A DNA stretch of 59,609 nt from Alistipes sp. CAG:435. GTDB lineage: Bacteria; Bacteroidota; Bacteroidia; Bacteroidales; UBA932. The stretch's first letter is position 1, and every line of letters begins with the position of its first letter. Shown one piece after another: positions 36,032-44,514 of this stretch. The DNA is taken from NCBI GenBank assembly GCA_000433355.1, contig FR893138.1:33122-92730 (forward strand), in the 5' to 3' direction. The notes beneath the pieces were generated by a model, which worked only from the letters and a program-made list of their open reading frames with translations, was not told where the DNA came from and searched no databases. Made by a program: the position numbers and the translations under genes.

Positions 36032-36793
36032 ATGAAAAAGACACTTATCTCTTTAATGGCCGCAGCTATGGTGCTACTGTGTTCCTGTGCCCCAAGCCCC
36101 AAAGCCAACATTCTGGTTGTCAGCGAGAACGGCGGACACCACAAACCGTTCACAGATGTGGCTGTGTCTTGGCTGGACAGCGTCTCCGCTTCCCGTGGAT
36201 TCACTGTGACCGTCATTCACAATATGAACGATGTGAACGCGGAGTTCCTCAAGAACTTCAACGCTGTCATCCAGCTCGACTTTCCTCCATACACCTGGCC
36301 TGAGGACGCGCAGGAGGCTTTCATTGAATATGTTGAAAAAGGTCTCGGCGGCTACATCGGCTTCCATCACGCCACCCTTCTGGGAGAGTTCGACGGCTAT
36401 CCGATGTGGAAATGGTTCTCTGATTTTATGGGCGGGATACGCTTCGCTGGCTACATCGAGCCGCTCGCCAACGGGACCGTGCACATTGAGAGCACGGAAC
36501 ACCCTCTGTTCAAAGGAGTTGACCCAGTCTTCACGATTCCGGACGATGAGTGGTACACCTACGACAAGGATCCAAGGGACACTGAATATATCCACGTCCT
36601 GGCGAGTGTGGATGAGGATTCCTACCGTCCGGCCTCGGACATCAGGATGGGCGACCACCCTGTCATCTGGACCAACACCTCGGTCAAAGCCCGCAACATC
36701 TATTTCCAATTCGGGCACAGTCCGAAACTGCTGGAGAACGATAATTTCAAGACGCTTCTGTTGAACGCGATAGATTGGGTGACCGAAAAATGA
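36032..36793 (+). CDS. ThuA-domain lipoprotein (second copy)
   Basis: 253 aa. A lipoprotein signal (MKKTLISLMAAAMVLLCSCA, Cys at residue 19) is followed by a ThuA fold: ANILVVSENGGHHKPFTDVA, FNAVIQLDFPPYTWPEDAQE, YVEKGLGGYIGFHHATLL, GDHPVIWTNTSVKARNIYFQ and FGHSPKLLENDNFKTLLLNA. The HH in IGFHHATLL and the FGH near the end are the residues usually conserved in ThuA-like proteins. It is clearly diverged from the copy at 32456. Its stop overlaps the GH9 start (ATGA). Role in handling GH9 products is inferred from context only. Confidence 0.88.
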   Translation: MKKTLISLMAAAMVLLCSCAPSPKANILVVSENGGHHKPFTDVAVSWLDSVSASRGFTVTVIHNMNDVNAEFLKNFNAVIQLDFPPYTWPEDAQEAFIEYVEKGLGGYIGFHHATLLGEFDGYPMWKWFSDFMGGIRFAGYIEPLANGTVHIESTEHPLFKGVDPVFTIPDDEWYTYDKDPRDTEYIHVLASVDEDSYRPASDIRMGDHPVIWTNTSVKARNIYFQFGHSPKLLENDNFKTLLLNAIDWVTEK

Positions 36794-39180
36794 GACCGTC
36801 ACGGATTCTGACAACGATGATCTGCCTCGTGGTCTGCGCCCTCTCACAGGCGCAGACCACGTTCTGCCACGATGAGCGACTCCGCAATCAGCTGATTGAA
36901 AGCGGCTTCCTTCACAGTCCGCTGCCGGTTGACACTCTTGACTCCTATGAGGCTAACGGCTGGCGAAAGGCTGTGGTCTCCGAGACCGGCCCGCTTGCCG
37001 GTCTCTCGATAGAGATGGAATTCCGGAAAAAGCCTGGATTCCGCGCCGTAGGCTCCCCGGGAGATCCAGACTATGCCACCTACGGAGGCTGTCAGGTCAC
37101 CTACGACTTGGGGGGACGGAATCTGGAGGATTACAACCGGATCGAGTTCTGGATCTATCCTGACTGCAAGGGGCTGAGCATTGTTAATGTGGATCTGGCT
37201 TTCATCAACGGGAACGTACCGGCCAAACCCGGCTACAACAGGCCGTCCGGATCGCACCTTGTCAATCTGAAACCCGGAATCTGGAACAGGTGCTTTCTGG
37301 AGATTAATGAATATCAAAGAGACCAAGTCCTCGGACTGAGGTTCAGTTCCACAGACAGAGGCAGTTCCATCGGAGCGAAGGACTATTCCGCCAGATTTGT
37401 CATCGACAGGATCTCGTTCCTGAAAGTCAGGAATCCCGACAAAGTCTCCGGCTGGGAACCGATGAAAGGCCAAATCGTCTATTCCACAACCGGTTACAGT
37501 GTGGCAGGCAAGAAAACAGCCGTCACTGATTACCGGGCCGGAGGACGATTCAGTGTCGTTGACGCAGAAACCGGAGCGGTCGCCTGTTCCGGACGGATAA
37601 GGAAAGAGGTTACGACCACAGGCAGGTTCGGAGTGCTGGATTTCTCTGATCTCACAAAGCCAGGAACCTACAGAATCAAGGCCGGAAATGCCGAAACAGA
37701 CACTTTCAGGATCTCGGACAATCTTTGGGACGATTCCCGCTGGCGGGTTCTCAACTACATATTCAGTCAACGCTGCGGCAGTGAAGTGCCCGGGATTCAC
37801 GGAGTCTGCCATAAAGATCTATTCGCCTCGCACGACGGGAAGAGGATTGGATATTCCGGTGGCTGGCACGACGCCGGCGACCTTTCCCAACAAACCCTCC
37901 AGACAGGAGATGTGACATATTCCCTTCTGGAAGCATATTCATCGCTGAAAGACCGTAACCCGATCCTGGCGGCAAGGATGCTTGAGGAGGCGCGCTGGGG
38001 ACTGTCGTTCATCCTTGGCTGCCGCTTCGGCGATGGTTTCAGGGCCAGCAGTATGGGGCTTCTGATCTGGCAGGACGGAATCATCGGGACATTCGACGAC
38101 ATCACATCGGTCAGGGTGCAGAACAACGCATTCGACAATTTCCTGTATTCCGGTTACGAGGCGTTCGCGGCTATGACCCTTCCGGACTCCGACAAGGAAT
38201 TGAAGGCAAAACTGTGCGACATCGCCGAGGAAGACTTCCGTTTCGCAACCGAGAAGTTCGCGAAAGATGGCTACGACATCTTCACGCAACCCTACGAGCA
38301 CACCTACAACACCTCACACAGCCAGTTCCAAGCCACAATCTCTTGGGCGGCCAGCCAGCTCTACAGACTGACCGGAAAGAAGGAATATGCAGCCAGAGCC
38401 TCAGAGGCCATTGAATATGTCCTATTATGCCAACGGAAAGAGCCTGTCGGTGAGTGCTCCGGAGGATTCTTCTACAGGGACACGACCAGGAAATCCATAG
38501 TCCATTACATTCATCAGTCACGGGATCAGGTCTTTATGCAAGCCTTGGCACTGCTCTGCCAGACCCAGAAAGAGTCCCCGGACTACGACAAGTGGCTTGG
38601 GGCGATGCGTCTCCACGGAGAATATATCAAGGATCTGATGCGTTTCACGGCTCCTTACGGAATGATTCCGAGCGGTGTTTACGAGGCTGAGGAATGGAAA
38701 GACTCCGCAAGTTTCTACGCCCTTCATCTGTTCCCGCCGGCAAACGCCGAGGAAAGATACTCCCGTCAAATCAAGAATGGGGTACAGCTGGACGACAGGC
38801 ATTTCGTCAAGAGATTCCCTGTCTGGTTCGGAATATTCAACGGCAACTCCGCCGTACACCTTTCGACCGGCAAGGCCTCCGCTGTCTGCGGGAAGATGCT
38901 TGGGGACGAGGATTTGCTTCAGATCGCCCGTGAGCAGCTTTACTGGACCGTCGGCAAGAATCCTTTCGGCCAGTCTCTGATCTACGGCGAAGGACACAAC
39001 TATCCTCAGATGGACAGTTTCTCCAGCGGAGAGATCACCGGTGAGATGCCCGTCGGAATCCGCACCCTGAACGATGACGACTCCCCATACTGGCCTCAGA
39101 CCAACAACGCCTGCTACAAGGAAGTCTGGGTCACCACCGCGGGGAAATGGCTCTCGCTTCTGTCTGAATTTCAGGAATAA
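36790..39180 (+). CDS. Glycoside hydrolase family 9 enzyme with N-terminal accessory domain
   Basis: 796 aa from the ATG at 36790, which overlaps the ThuA stop; an earlier in-frame ATG at 36775 would add five residues before the signal peptide (ICLVVCALSQAQ). Residues about 30-205 form a beta-sandwich resembling a carbohydrate-binding module (YDLGGRNLEDYNRIEFWIYP ... FVIDRISFLKV). Residues about 220-310 are the Ig-like domain usual in front of GH9. The catalytic (alpha/alpha)6 part has GYSGGWHDAGDLSQQ near 355 (nucleophile-activating Asp pair) and ends with WPQTNNACYKEVWVTTAGKW, where the acid Glu is expected. GH9 includes cellulases and exo-glucosaminidases; with NagB-like and ROK genes nearby, a beta-glucosaminide or beta-glucan oligosaccharide is plausible. 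Confidence 0.88.
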   Translation: MRPSRILTTMICLVVCALSQAQTTFCHDERLRNQLIESGFLHSPLPVDTLDSYEANGWRKAVVSETGPLAGLSIEMEFRKKPGFRAVGSPGDPDYATYGGCQVTYDLGGRNLEDYNRIEFWIYPDCKGLSIVNVDLAFINGNVPAKPGYNRPSGSHLVNLKPGIWNRCFLEINEYQRDQVLGLRFSSTDRGSSIGAKDYSARFVIDRISFLKVRNPDKVSGWEPMKGQIVYSTTGYSVAGKKTAVTDYRAGGRFSVVDAETGAVACSGRIRKEVTTTGRFGVLDFSDLTKPGTYRIKAGNAETDTFRISDNLWDDSRWRVLNYIFSQRCGSEVPGIHGVCHKDLFASHDGKRIGYSGGWHDAGDLSQQTLQTGDVTYSLLEAYSSLKDRNPILAARMLEEARWGLSFILGCRFGDGFRASSMGLLIWQDGIIGTFDDITSVRVQNNAFDNFLYSGYEAFAAMTLPDSDKELKAKLCDIAEEDFRFATEKFAKDGYDIFTQPYEHTYNTSHSQFQATISWAASQLYRLTGKKEYAARASEAIEYVLLCQRKEPVGECSGGFFYRDTTRKSIVHYIHQSRDQVFMQALALLCQTQKESPDYDKWLGAMRLHGEYIKDLMRFTAPYGMIPSGVYEAEEWKDSASFYALHLFPPANAEERYSRQIKNGVQLDDRHFVKRFPVWFGIFNGNSAVHLSTGKASAVCGKMLGDEDLLQIAREQLYWTVGKNPFGQSLIYGEGHNYPQMDSFSSGEITGEMPVGIRTLNDDDSPYWPQTNNACYKEVWVTTAGKWLSLLSEFQE

Positions 39181-39549
39181 CTACTTCATAAACACGAAGA
39201 AGACGGCGAGCACAAGGCAGACGAACGCCGCGATGTGGTTCCAGTGGAGAGCCTCGCCTTTGAAGAGGAGGGTGACAACCAAAGTGAAGACGACGAGGGA
39301 GACAACCTCTTGGATAACTTTTAGTTGCATAAGGCTGAACGGGCCGCCGTTGCCAGTAAATCCGAGGCGGTTGGCTGGAACCTGGGCGCAATATTCAAAA
39401 AACGCCAGTCCCCAGGAGAAGAGGATGACCAGAATGAGCGGCCAGCTCGTCGAGACCTTCATCTCCTGAAGCTTCAGATGGCCGTACCACGCGAATGTCA
39501 TAAATATGTTGGATAGCACCAACAAGAGGACTGTCCCTATCGCTTTCAT
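39181..39549 (-). CDS. DUF486 (DMT-superfamily) small membrane protein
   Basis: 122 aa from the ATG at 39549 (AAGG 6 nt upstream); the frame extends to 39594 but that start would lie across the -7 box. Four membrane helices: IGTVLLLVLSNIFMTFAWYG, SWPLILVILFSWGLAFFEYC, LKVIQEVVSLVVFTLVVTLL and IAAFVCLVLAVFFVFMK. The CAQVPANRLGF motif near residue 60 is typical of DUF486, a four-helix relative of drug/metabolite transporters with unknown substrate. Its stop abuts the convergent GH9 stop with no gap. Confidence 0.88.
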   Translation of the reverse strand: MKAIGTVLLLVLSNIFMTFAWYGHLKLQEMKVSTSWPLILVILFSWGLAFFEYCAQVPANRLGFTGNGGPFSLMQLKVIQEVVSLVVFTLVVTLLFKGEALHWNHIAAFVCLVLAVFFVFMK

Positions 39550-39574
39550 CGCCTTGCAATCATAAAAACGGACA

Positions 39575-39582
39575 CAAAGGTA
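39575..39582 (-). promoter_or_regulatory. -7 box of the DUF486 gene
   Basis: TACCTTTG (minus strand) is a perfect TAnnTTTG, 25 bp upstream of the preferred ATG. No -33 TTTG at normal spacing. Confidence 0.4.
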
Positions 39583-39620
39583 GTAATATTTCACCTATAT
39601 ATTGTCATAGGAGATTCTAC

Positions 39621-39659
39621 AAAAAGGGCCGGCGGAGAAAAGAATCCGCCGGCCTTTTT
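39621..39659. terminator. Terminator after aspA (bidirectional form)
   Basis: AAAAAGGGCCGGCGGA and TCCGCCGGCCTTTTT pair in a GC-rich stem with loop GAAAAGAA and one unpaired G. A- and T-tracts on both sides allow termination in either direction; the gene ending here is aspA. Confidence 0.85.
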
Positions 39660-39677
39660 GATATCTTCATCAAATGG

Positions 39678-41072
39678 TTATCTGATCATATTCTTTGGAT
39701 CAAGGGCTTTGTCGAGTTCCTCCTTGGTGAGGATGCCTTTCTCAAGGACGATGTCATAGACAGAGCGGTTGGTCTCAAGAGCCTCCTTGGCGACCTTGGT
39801 GCTGGCCTTGTAGCCGATGATAGGGTTGAGGGCGGTCACGATGCCGATGCTGTTCTTCACCATCTCGTAGCAACGCTCCTTGTTGACGGTGATGCCTTCG
39901 ATGCACTTCTCGCGCAGGGTGTTCATCGCGTTCGTAAGCCATGTTATGCTCTCCATGATTGATTCTGCGATCACAGGCTCCATGACATTCAGCTGGAGCT
40001 GTCCGGCCTCAGCAGCGAATGAGACGGTCATGTCGTTGCCGATCACCTTGAAGCAAACCTGATTGGTGACCTCCGGGATGACAGGATTGACCTTGCCAGG
40101 CATGATTGACGAGCCTGGAGCCATAGGCGGAAGATTGATCTCCTTCAGACCGCAGCGAGGACCGGAGGCCATGAGCCTGAGGTCGTTGCAAATCTTGGAA
40201 AGCTTGACTGCCAGTCTCTTGAGGGCACCAGAGTAGCTGACATAGGCGCCAGTGTCAGGAGTGGCCTCCACGAGATCCGGAGCAGCGATGAACTTCTCGC
40301 CTGTGAGTTCGGTCATCTTCTTGGCGCAAAGCTCTGCGAAACCAGGCTTGGCATTGAGGCCGGTACCGATTGCGGTGCCTCCCATGTTGATCTCATAGAG
40401 AAGATTCACGTTTCTCTCAAGGTTCAGAACCTCTTCCTCAAGGTTGGTGGCATAGGCGTGGAACTCCTGGCCTGAGGTCATAGGAACCGCGTCCTGAAGC
40501 TGTGTACGGCCCATCTTGATAACGTCCTTGAATTCCTCACCCTTCTCCTTGAACGCGTCGATGAGATCCTTGAGGCTCTTCTCCAGTTTTCTGTTCATCC
40601 TGATGAAAGCGTAGCGGAAGGCAGAAGGATAGGCGTCGTTGGTAGACTGGGCGCAGTTCACATGGTCGTTAGGTGAGCAGAACTGGTACTCCCCCTTTGC
40701 ATGTCCCATGATCTCAAGAGCCCTGTTGGCGATCACCTCGTTGGCGTTCATGTTCACGGATGTTCCCGCGCCTCCCTGCATCATGTCCACAGGGAACTGG
40801 TCGTGGAACTTTCCGTCGATGATCTCGCGGCATGCCTCCACGATCGCGTCGGCGATCTTCGGATCCATAGCTCCGAGTTCCTTGTTCGTCTGTGCCGCGG
40901 CAAGCTTGATGCAGGCCATGGCGATGACGTACTCAGGGTAGTCGCACATCCTGGTGTTGGAAATCTTATAATTATTGAGAGCCCTCTGTGTCTGAACACC
41001 GTAGTAGGCCTCAGCCGGAACCTGAAGTTCCCCAAGAAGATCGGATTCAATCCTGAATTTCTCTTCGCTCAT
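39678..41072 (-). CDS. aspA: Aspartate ammonia-lyase
   Basis: 464 aa. Converts L-aspartate to fumarate and ammonia, feeding fumarate respiration. The start FRIESDLLGELQVPAEAYYG is typical of AspA rather than class II fumarase. The superfamily signature GSSIMPGKVNPVIPE lies near residue 318 and contains the catalytic serine, and VDMMQGGAGTSVNMNANEVI is near 95. Length matches. Codon use is strongly biased and GAATAT motifs are absent, consistent with high expression. Single-gene unit with its own promoter and terminator. Confidence 0.93.
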   Translation of the reverse strand: MSEEKFRIESDLLGELQVPAEAYYGVQTQRALNNYKISNTRMCDYPEYVIAMACIKLAAAQTNKELGAMDPKIADAIVEACREIIDGKFHDQFPVDMMQGGAGTSVNMNANEVIANRALEIMGHAKGEYQFCSPNDHVNCAQSTNDAYPSAFRYAFIRMNRKLEKSLKDLIDAFKEKGEEFKDVIKMGRTQLQDAVPMTSGQEFHAYATNLEEEVLNLERNVNLLYEINMGGTAIGTGLNAKPGFAELCAKKMTELTGEKFIAAPDLVEATPDTGAYVSYSGALKRLAVKLSKICNDLRLMASGPRCGLKEINLPPMAPGSSIMPGKVNPVIPEVTNQVCFKVIGNDMTVSFAAEAGQLQLNVMEPVIAESIMESITWLTNAMNTLREKCIEGITVNKERCYEMVKNSIGIVTALNPIIGYKASTKVAKEALETNRSVYDIVLEKGILTKEELDKALDPKNMIR

Positions 41073-41119
41073 AATAAATCAATATTATCGGTTTATAAAT
41101 TGTTTTACAATCTCTCTGA

Positions 41120-41151
41120 CAAAGGTAAGTCCAAAAAAGATTATAAGCAAA
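41120..41151 (-). promoter_or_regulatory. Promoter of aspA
   Basis: Minus strand TTTG (41151-41148) and TACCTTTG (41127-41120) are spaced by 20 nt, a full consensus match, 48 bp upstream of the start codon. Confidence 0.65.
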
Positions 41152-41235
41152 AATGCCGCGATATATTTCAAATTATTATTTATTTACCGGGGCTGTCACG
41201 TAGTGACTGGGGGTGTATGGCTATTGTGCGAATCG

Positions 41236-41266
41236 AAAGCGCCGGCCCTATCGGGTCGGCGCTTTT
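41236..41266 (-). terminator. Terminator after secDF
   Basis: AAAGCGCCGGCCC and GGGTCGGCGCTTT pair (one G-U) around loop TATC, 23 bp beyond the secDF stop. The left flank is A-poor, but T residues follow on both strands over short runs. Confidence 0.7.
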
Positions 41267-41288
41267 GCATATTCATTTGTCAAAGATA

Positions 41289-44200
41289 TTATTTCTTTGA
41301 TGATTTGGCTGTGGTGCCGTTCTTGGCGGCAAGGCGCTTCTGGTTCCAAATCGTAGCATCGAACATCACTGGTGTACCGATGAAGATGGAAGCGTAAGTA
41401 CCGATGCAGATACCAAGGATAAGGGCGACCGCGAGACCTCTGATGGACTCACCACCGAAGATCGCGATAGCGAGCATGGTCACGAGAGTGGAGACAGAGG
41501 TGTTGACGGTACGTGTCAATGTCGCGTTGATGGCCTGGTTGGTGTTGGTCCTCACGTCAACATTCGGATGCAGGGTCCTGTACTCACGGATTCGGTCGAA
41601 GATAACCACGTTGTCGTTGATGGCGTAACCGATGATGGTCAGGATGGCCGCGATGAACGTCTGGTCAACGTCAAGGTTGAACGGAAGGATTCCGGAGAAC
41701 AATGAGAAGAAACCGATCACGATGATCGCGGTGTGGGCAAGTGAAACGACTCCACCAAGGCCCCATGTCCAGCCCTTGAATCGGAAGGCGATGTAGGCGA
41801 AGATCACAAACAGGGAGAGGATGACGGCGATGATGGCGTCTCTCTTCATGTCGTTGGCGATCGTAGGGCCGACCTTGTCTGATGAGATGATACCGTTAGG
41901 ATTGTCAACGGTTGACTTGAACTCGTCAAGTGTGATGTCTGTCTCAGCGAAGAACGGCTTCAAAGCGTTGTAGAGCTTGGCTTCAACCTCGGCGTCAACA
42001 TCAGTTGACTCCTGATCGTTCTTGTACTGGGTTGTGATCTTCATCTGGCTCTCGCCACCGAACTGCTTTACCTCGACGGCACCGTCAAACTCAACGATAG
42101 CGGCATCACGAACCTGCTCGGCGGTTACCGGCTGGTCGAAACGTACAACATAGGTACGGCCACCGGTAAAGTCAACACCGTAAGTGAAGCCCTTGGTGAA
42201 GATAGACACGATTGAAATGACGATCAACGCGCCGGAAATGATGTAAGACCACTTGCGTGCGGCGATGAAGTCGAAATGCGTGTTCTTGAGGAAGTTCTTG
42301 GTGAGGTTGTTCTCGAAAGCGATGCTCTTGCCCTTCTCGATGCGGTCATCAAAGATAAGCCTTGTGATGAAGATAGAGGTGAGGACAGAGGTGATGATAC
42401 CGATGATCAACGTGGTGGCGAAGCCCTGGACAGGACCTGAACCGAACACGAAAAGGACGATACCGGTAAGGAGGGTGGTCACCTGACCGTCGATGATGGC
42501 GGAGTAGGCGTTCTTGTAACCATCGGCTACGGCCTTGCCCAGACCCTTGCCAGCAGCAAGCTCTTCCTTGATACGCTCGTAGATGATCACGTTGGCGTCA
42601 ACGGCCATACCCATTGTCAGGACGAGACCGGCGATACCAGGCAATGTCAGGACAGCTCCGAATGAAACGAGGACTCCGAAGAGGAGAAGCACGTTGCAAA
42701 GGAGTGCGATGTCAGCGGCGACACCGGCGCCCTGATAGAAGAAAATCATGTAAACGAGAACCAAGAGGAACGCGATGATGAAGGAGATCATACCGGCGTT
42801 GATGGACTTGGCACCGAGTGAAGGACCTACAACCTGCTCCTGGATGATGGTGGCAGGCGCAGGAAGCTTACCTGACTTGAGGACGTTCACAAGGTCGGTG
42901 GCCTCATCCGGAGTGAAGTGACCGGTGATAGAGGAACTTCCGCCCGTGATGGCGTTCTGTACGTTAGGATATGAATATACCATGTCGTCAAGGACGATGG
43001 CGATCTGCTTGCCGACGTTGTCGCTGGTCATGCGGGCCCATATATTGGCTCCCTCGGCGTTCATGCTCATGGAAACGGAAGGCTCACCGTTTGAACCGTG
43101 GTCGTAAACGACACGTGCATCGGTGATCACACCTCCGTCAAGCTTCGCCTTGCCGTCCCTTGAGGTAGCCTTGATGGCGACGAGCTCGAAGATGTTCTCG
43201 CCCTGAGCATACTCGGAAGGCTTTACAGACCACATAGGCTTGAACTCGGCCGGGAAGATCTCGGCGATCTGAGGCATGGCGAGATACCTGTTGACCTTGG
43301 CGGTGTCGATCGCGGCGGCGAAACCGATGCAGGCATTGTTAGATCCTGAAGGGCTCAGCACAGCGAAGAGAGGATTGGCCTTTCTGTAAGCGTCAATCTT
43401 AGCGGAATTGTCCTGGTTCTGAGCGATCTCTGAATTGAGAAGAGAGTCAACACCTTCTTTGGCTACATTCTCGGCGGCAGGCTCGGCGACAGGCTCGGCG
43501 ACAGGCTCGGCGACCGCTGTGGTGTCGGCCTCTCCAGCAAGAATCTCAGCCAGCTTGGCGTTGGCCTCGGCAAGATAGCCGGAAAGTTCCTGGCTGGTAT
43601 AGGTCTCCCAGAACTCAAGGGAAGCGGTTCCCTGAAGGAGCTTCCTCACACGCTCAGGCTCCTTGACGCCCGGAAGCTCGACGAGGATACGTCCGCTGTT
43701 GCCAAGTTTCTGGATGGACGGCTGGGTCACACCGAAACGGTCGATACGGCTTCTGAGGACGTTGAACGAGTTGGCGACGGCACTCTCAGCCTCGTCACGG
43801 ATGACACTGATGACATCGGCGTCTGAGGAGGCCGGGGTGATCTTGTCTTTCATCTCGTAAGTACCGAAAATCTGGGCAAGGTGCTGACCGTTGCTCACTT
43901 CCTTCCACGCATCCGCGAAAAGAGTGATGTAGTCCTCTCTGGAATTAACGCTGCGTTCCTTGGCGAGGGCGAGAGCCTTCTGGAACTCAGGATTCATGCT
44001 GTTGCCGGAAATGGCCTTCACAAGATCCTGAAGCTGCACCTGCAGCATGACGTTCATACCACCCTTGAGGTCCAGACCAAGGTTGATCTCCTTGGCTTTG
44101 CACTCCTTGTAGGTGTTCCAGAGGAATACCTTCTTCGAAGAGATGGAATCAATGAATACCCTGTTCTGTTCCTTCCTGATCGAATCCAGATAGTAAGCCT

Positions 44201-44378
44201 GGTCATTTTCAGGAACCTGGGCGAAAGCCGCTGAATTCTGAGCCGCCACGGCAGCTTTCTCAGCGAACTTGGCCGCTTTCTTCTCCTGGATGGAAGTCAC
44301 CGCTGTGAAGGAAAGCTGCCAAATGGAAGCGATCGCAAGCAGAATGGCGACAAGCCTAATCCAACCTTTACTTTGCAT
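41289..44378 (-). CDS. secDF: Protein translocase subunit SecDF (fused)
   Basis: 1029 aa. Proton-driven accessory of the Sec translocon, with SecD and SecF joined in one chain as usual in Bacteroidota. SecD part: first helix (about 8-25), NLGLDLKGGMNVMLQVQLQD near 98, a large periplasmic domain with RSRIDRFGVTQPSIQ, then five helices with GMAVDANVIIYERIKEELAAG near 590. SecF part from about 700: FTYGVDFTGGRTYVVRF, and GYAINDNVVIFDRIREYRTL near 925. Between them a Pro/Val/Ala/Glu linker is encoded by 12-bp repeats. Codon use is strongly biased. The frame is intact. Confidence 0.96.
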   Translation of the reverse strand: MQSKGWIRLVAILLAIASIWQLSFTAVTSIQEKKAAKFAEKAAVAAQNSAAFAQVPENDQAYYLDSIRKEQNRVFIDSISSKKVFLWNTYKECKAKEINLGLDLKGGMNVMLQVQLQDLVKAISGNSMNPEFQKALALAKERSVNSREDYITLFADAWKEVSNGQHLAQIFGTYEMKDKITPASSDADVISVIRDEAESAVANSFNVLRSRIDRFGVTQPSIQKLGNSGRILVELPGVKEPERVRKLLQGTASLEFWETYTSQELSGYLAEANAKLAEILAGEADTTAVAEPVAEPVAEPAAENVAKEGVDSLLNSEIAQNQDNSAKIDAYRKANPLFAVLSPSGSNNACIGFAAAIDTAKVNRYLAMPQIAEIFPAEFKPMWSVKPSEYAQGENIFELVAIKATSRDGKAKLDGGVITDARVVYDHGSNGEPSVSMSMNAEGANIWARMTSDNVGKQIAIVLDDMVYSYPNVQNAITGGSSSITGHFTPDEATDLVNVLKSGKLPAPATIIQEQVVGPSLGAKSINAGMISFIIAFLLVLVYMIFFYQGAGVAADIALLCNVLLLFGVLVSFGAVLTLPGIAGLVLTMGMAVDANVIIYERIKEELAAGKGLGKAVADGYKNAYSAIIDGQVTTLLTGIVLFVFGSGPVQGFATTLIIGIITSVLTSIFITRLIFDDRIEKGKSIAFENNLTKNFLKNTHFDFIAARKWSYIISGALIVISIVSIFTKGFTYGVDFTGGRTYVVRFDQPVTAEQVRDAAIVEFDGAVEVKQFGGESQMKITTQYKNDQESTDVDAEVEAKLYNALKPFFAETDITLDEFKSTVDNPNGIISSDKVGPTIANDMKRDAIIAVILSLFVIFAYIAFRFKGWTWGLGGVVSLAHTAIIVIGFFSLFSGILPFNLDVDQTFIAAILTIIGYAINDNVVIFDRIREYRTLHPNVDVRTNTNQAINATLTRTVNTSVSTLVTMLAIAIFGGESIRGLAVALILGICIGTYASIFIGTPVMFDATIWNQKRLAAKNGTTAKSSKK
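43481..43515. repeat. Three 12-bp tandem repeats in the SecD periplasmic linker
   Basis: GCTCGGCGACAG is repeated in tandem (43481, 43493, 43505), encoding (Pro-Val-Ala-Glu)n on the minus strand. Whole-codon repeats, so copy-number change would keep the frame. Confidence 0.8.
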
Positions 44379-44430
44379 AATTGTGTACTTTTATTATTGT
44401 TTTTAATTTTTGCGCATAAAAATAAGGGTA

Positions 44431-44438
44431 CAAATTTA
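44431..44438 (-). promoter_or_regulatory. -7 box of secDF
   Basis: TAAATTTG (minus strand), perfect TAnnTTTG, 52 bp upstream of the secDF start. Confidence 0.45.
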
Positions 44439-44479
44439 GCATTTTTTTCTTAGAAAGAAATTATCTGCCAAGTATTTCT

Positions 44480-44487
44480 TATTTTTG
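44480..44487 (+). promoter_or_regulatory. -7 box of the PD40/response regulator/kinase operon
   Basis: TATTTTTG matches TAnnTTTG, 27 bp before the ATG at 44515. The frame can be extended to an ATG at 44485, but that codon overlaps this box, which argues for the later start. Confidence 0.45.
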
Positions 44488-44514
44488 CAGACGCAATCAC
44501 CGAGATTTTTCAGA

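Noticed and set aside
41196..41208. GTCACGTAGTGAC palindrome upstream of aspA as an operator
   Set aside because: Short, 125 bp from the aspA start and well upstream of the -33 box, without a second copy; too weak to annotate.
43481..43515. Tandem repeats in secDF as a phase-variation tract
   Set aside because: The 12-bp unit is a whole number of codons in a Pro-rich linker, so slippage would not switch the gene off.
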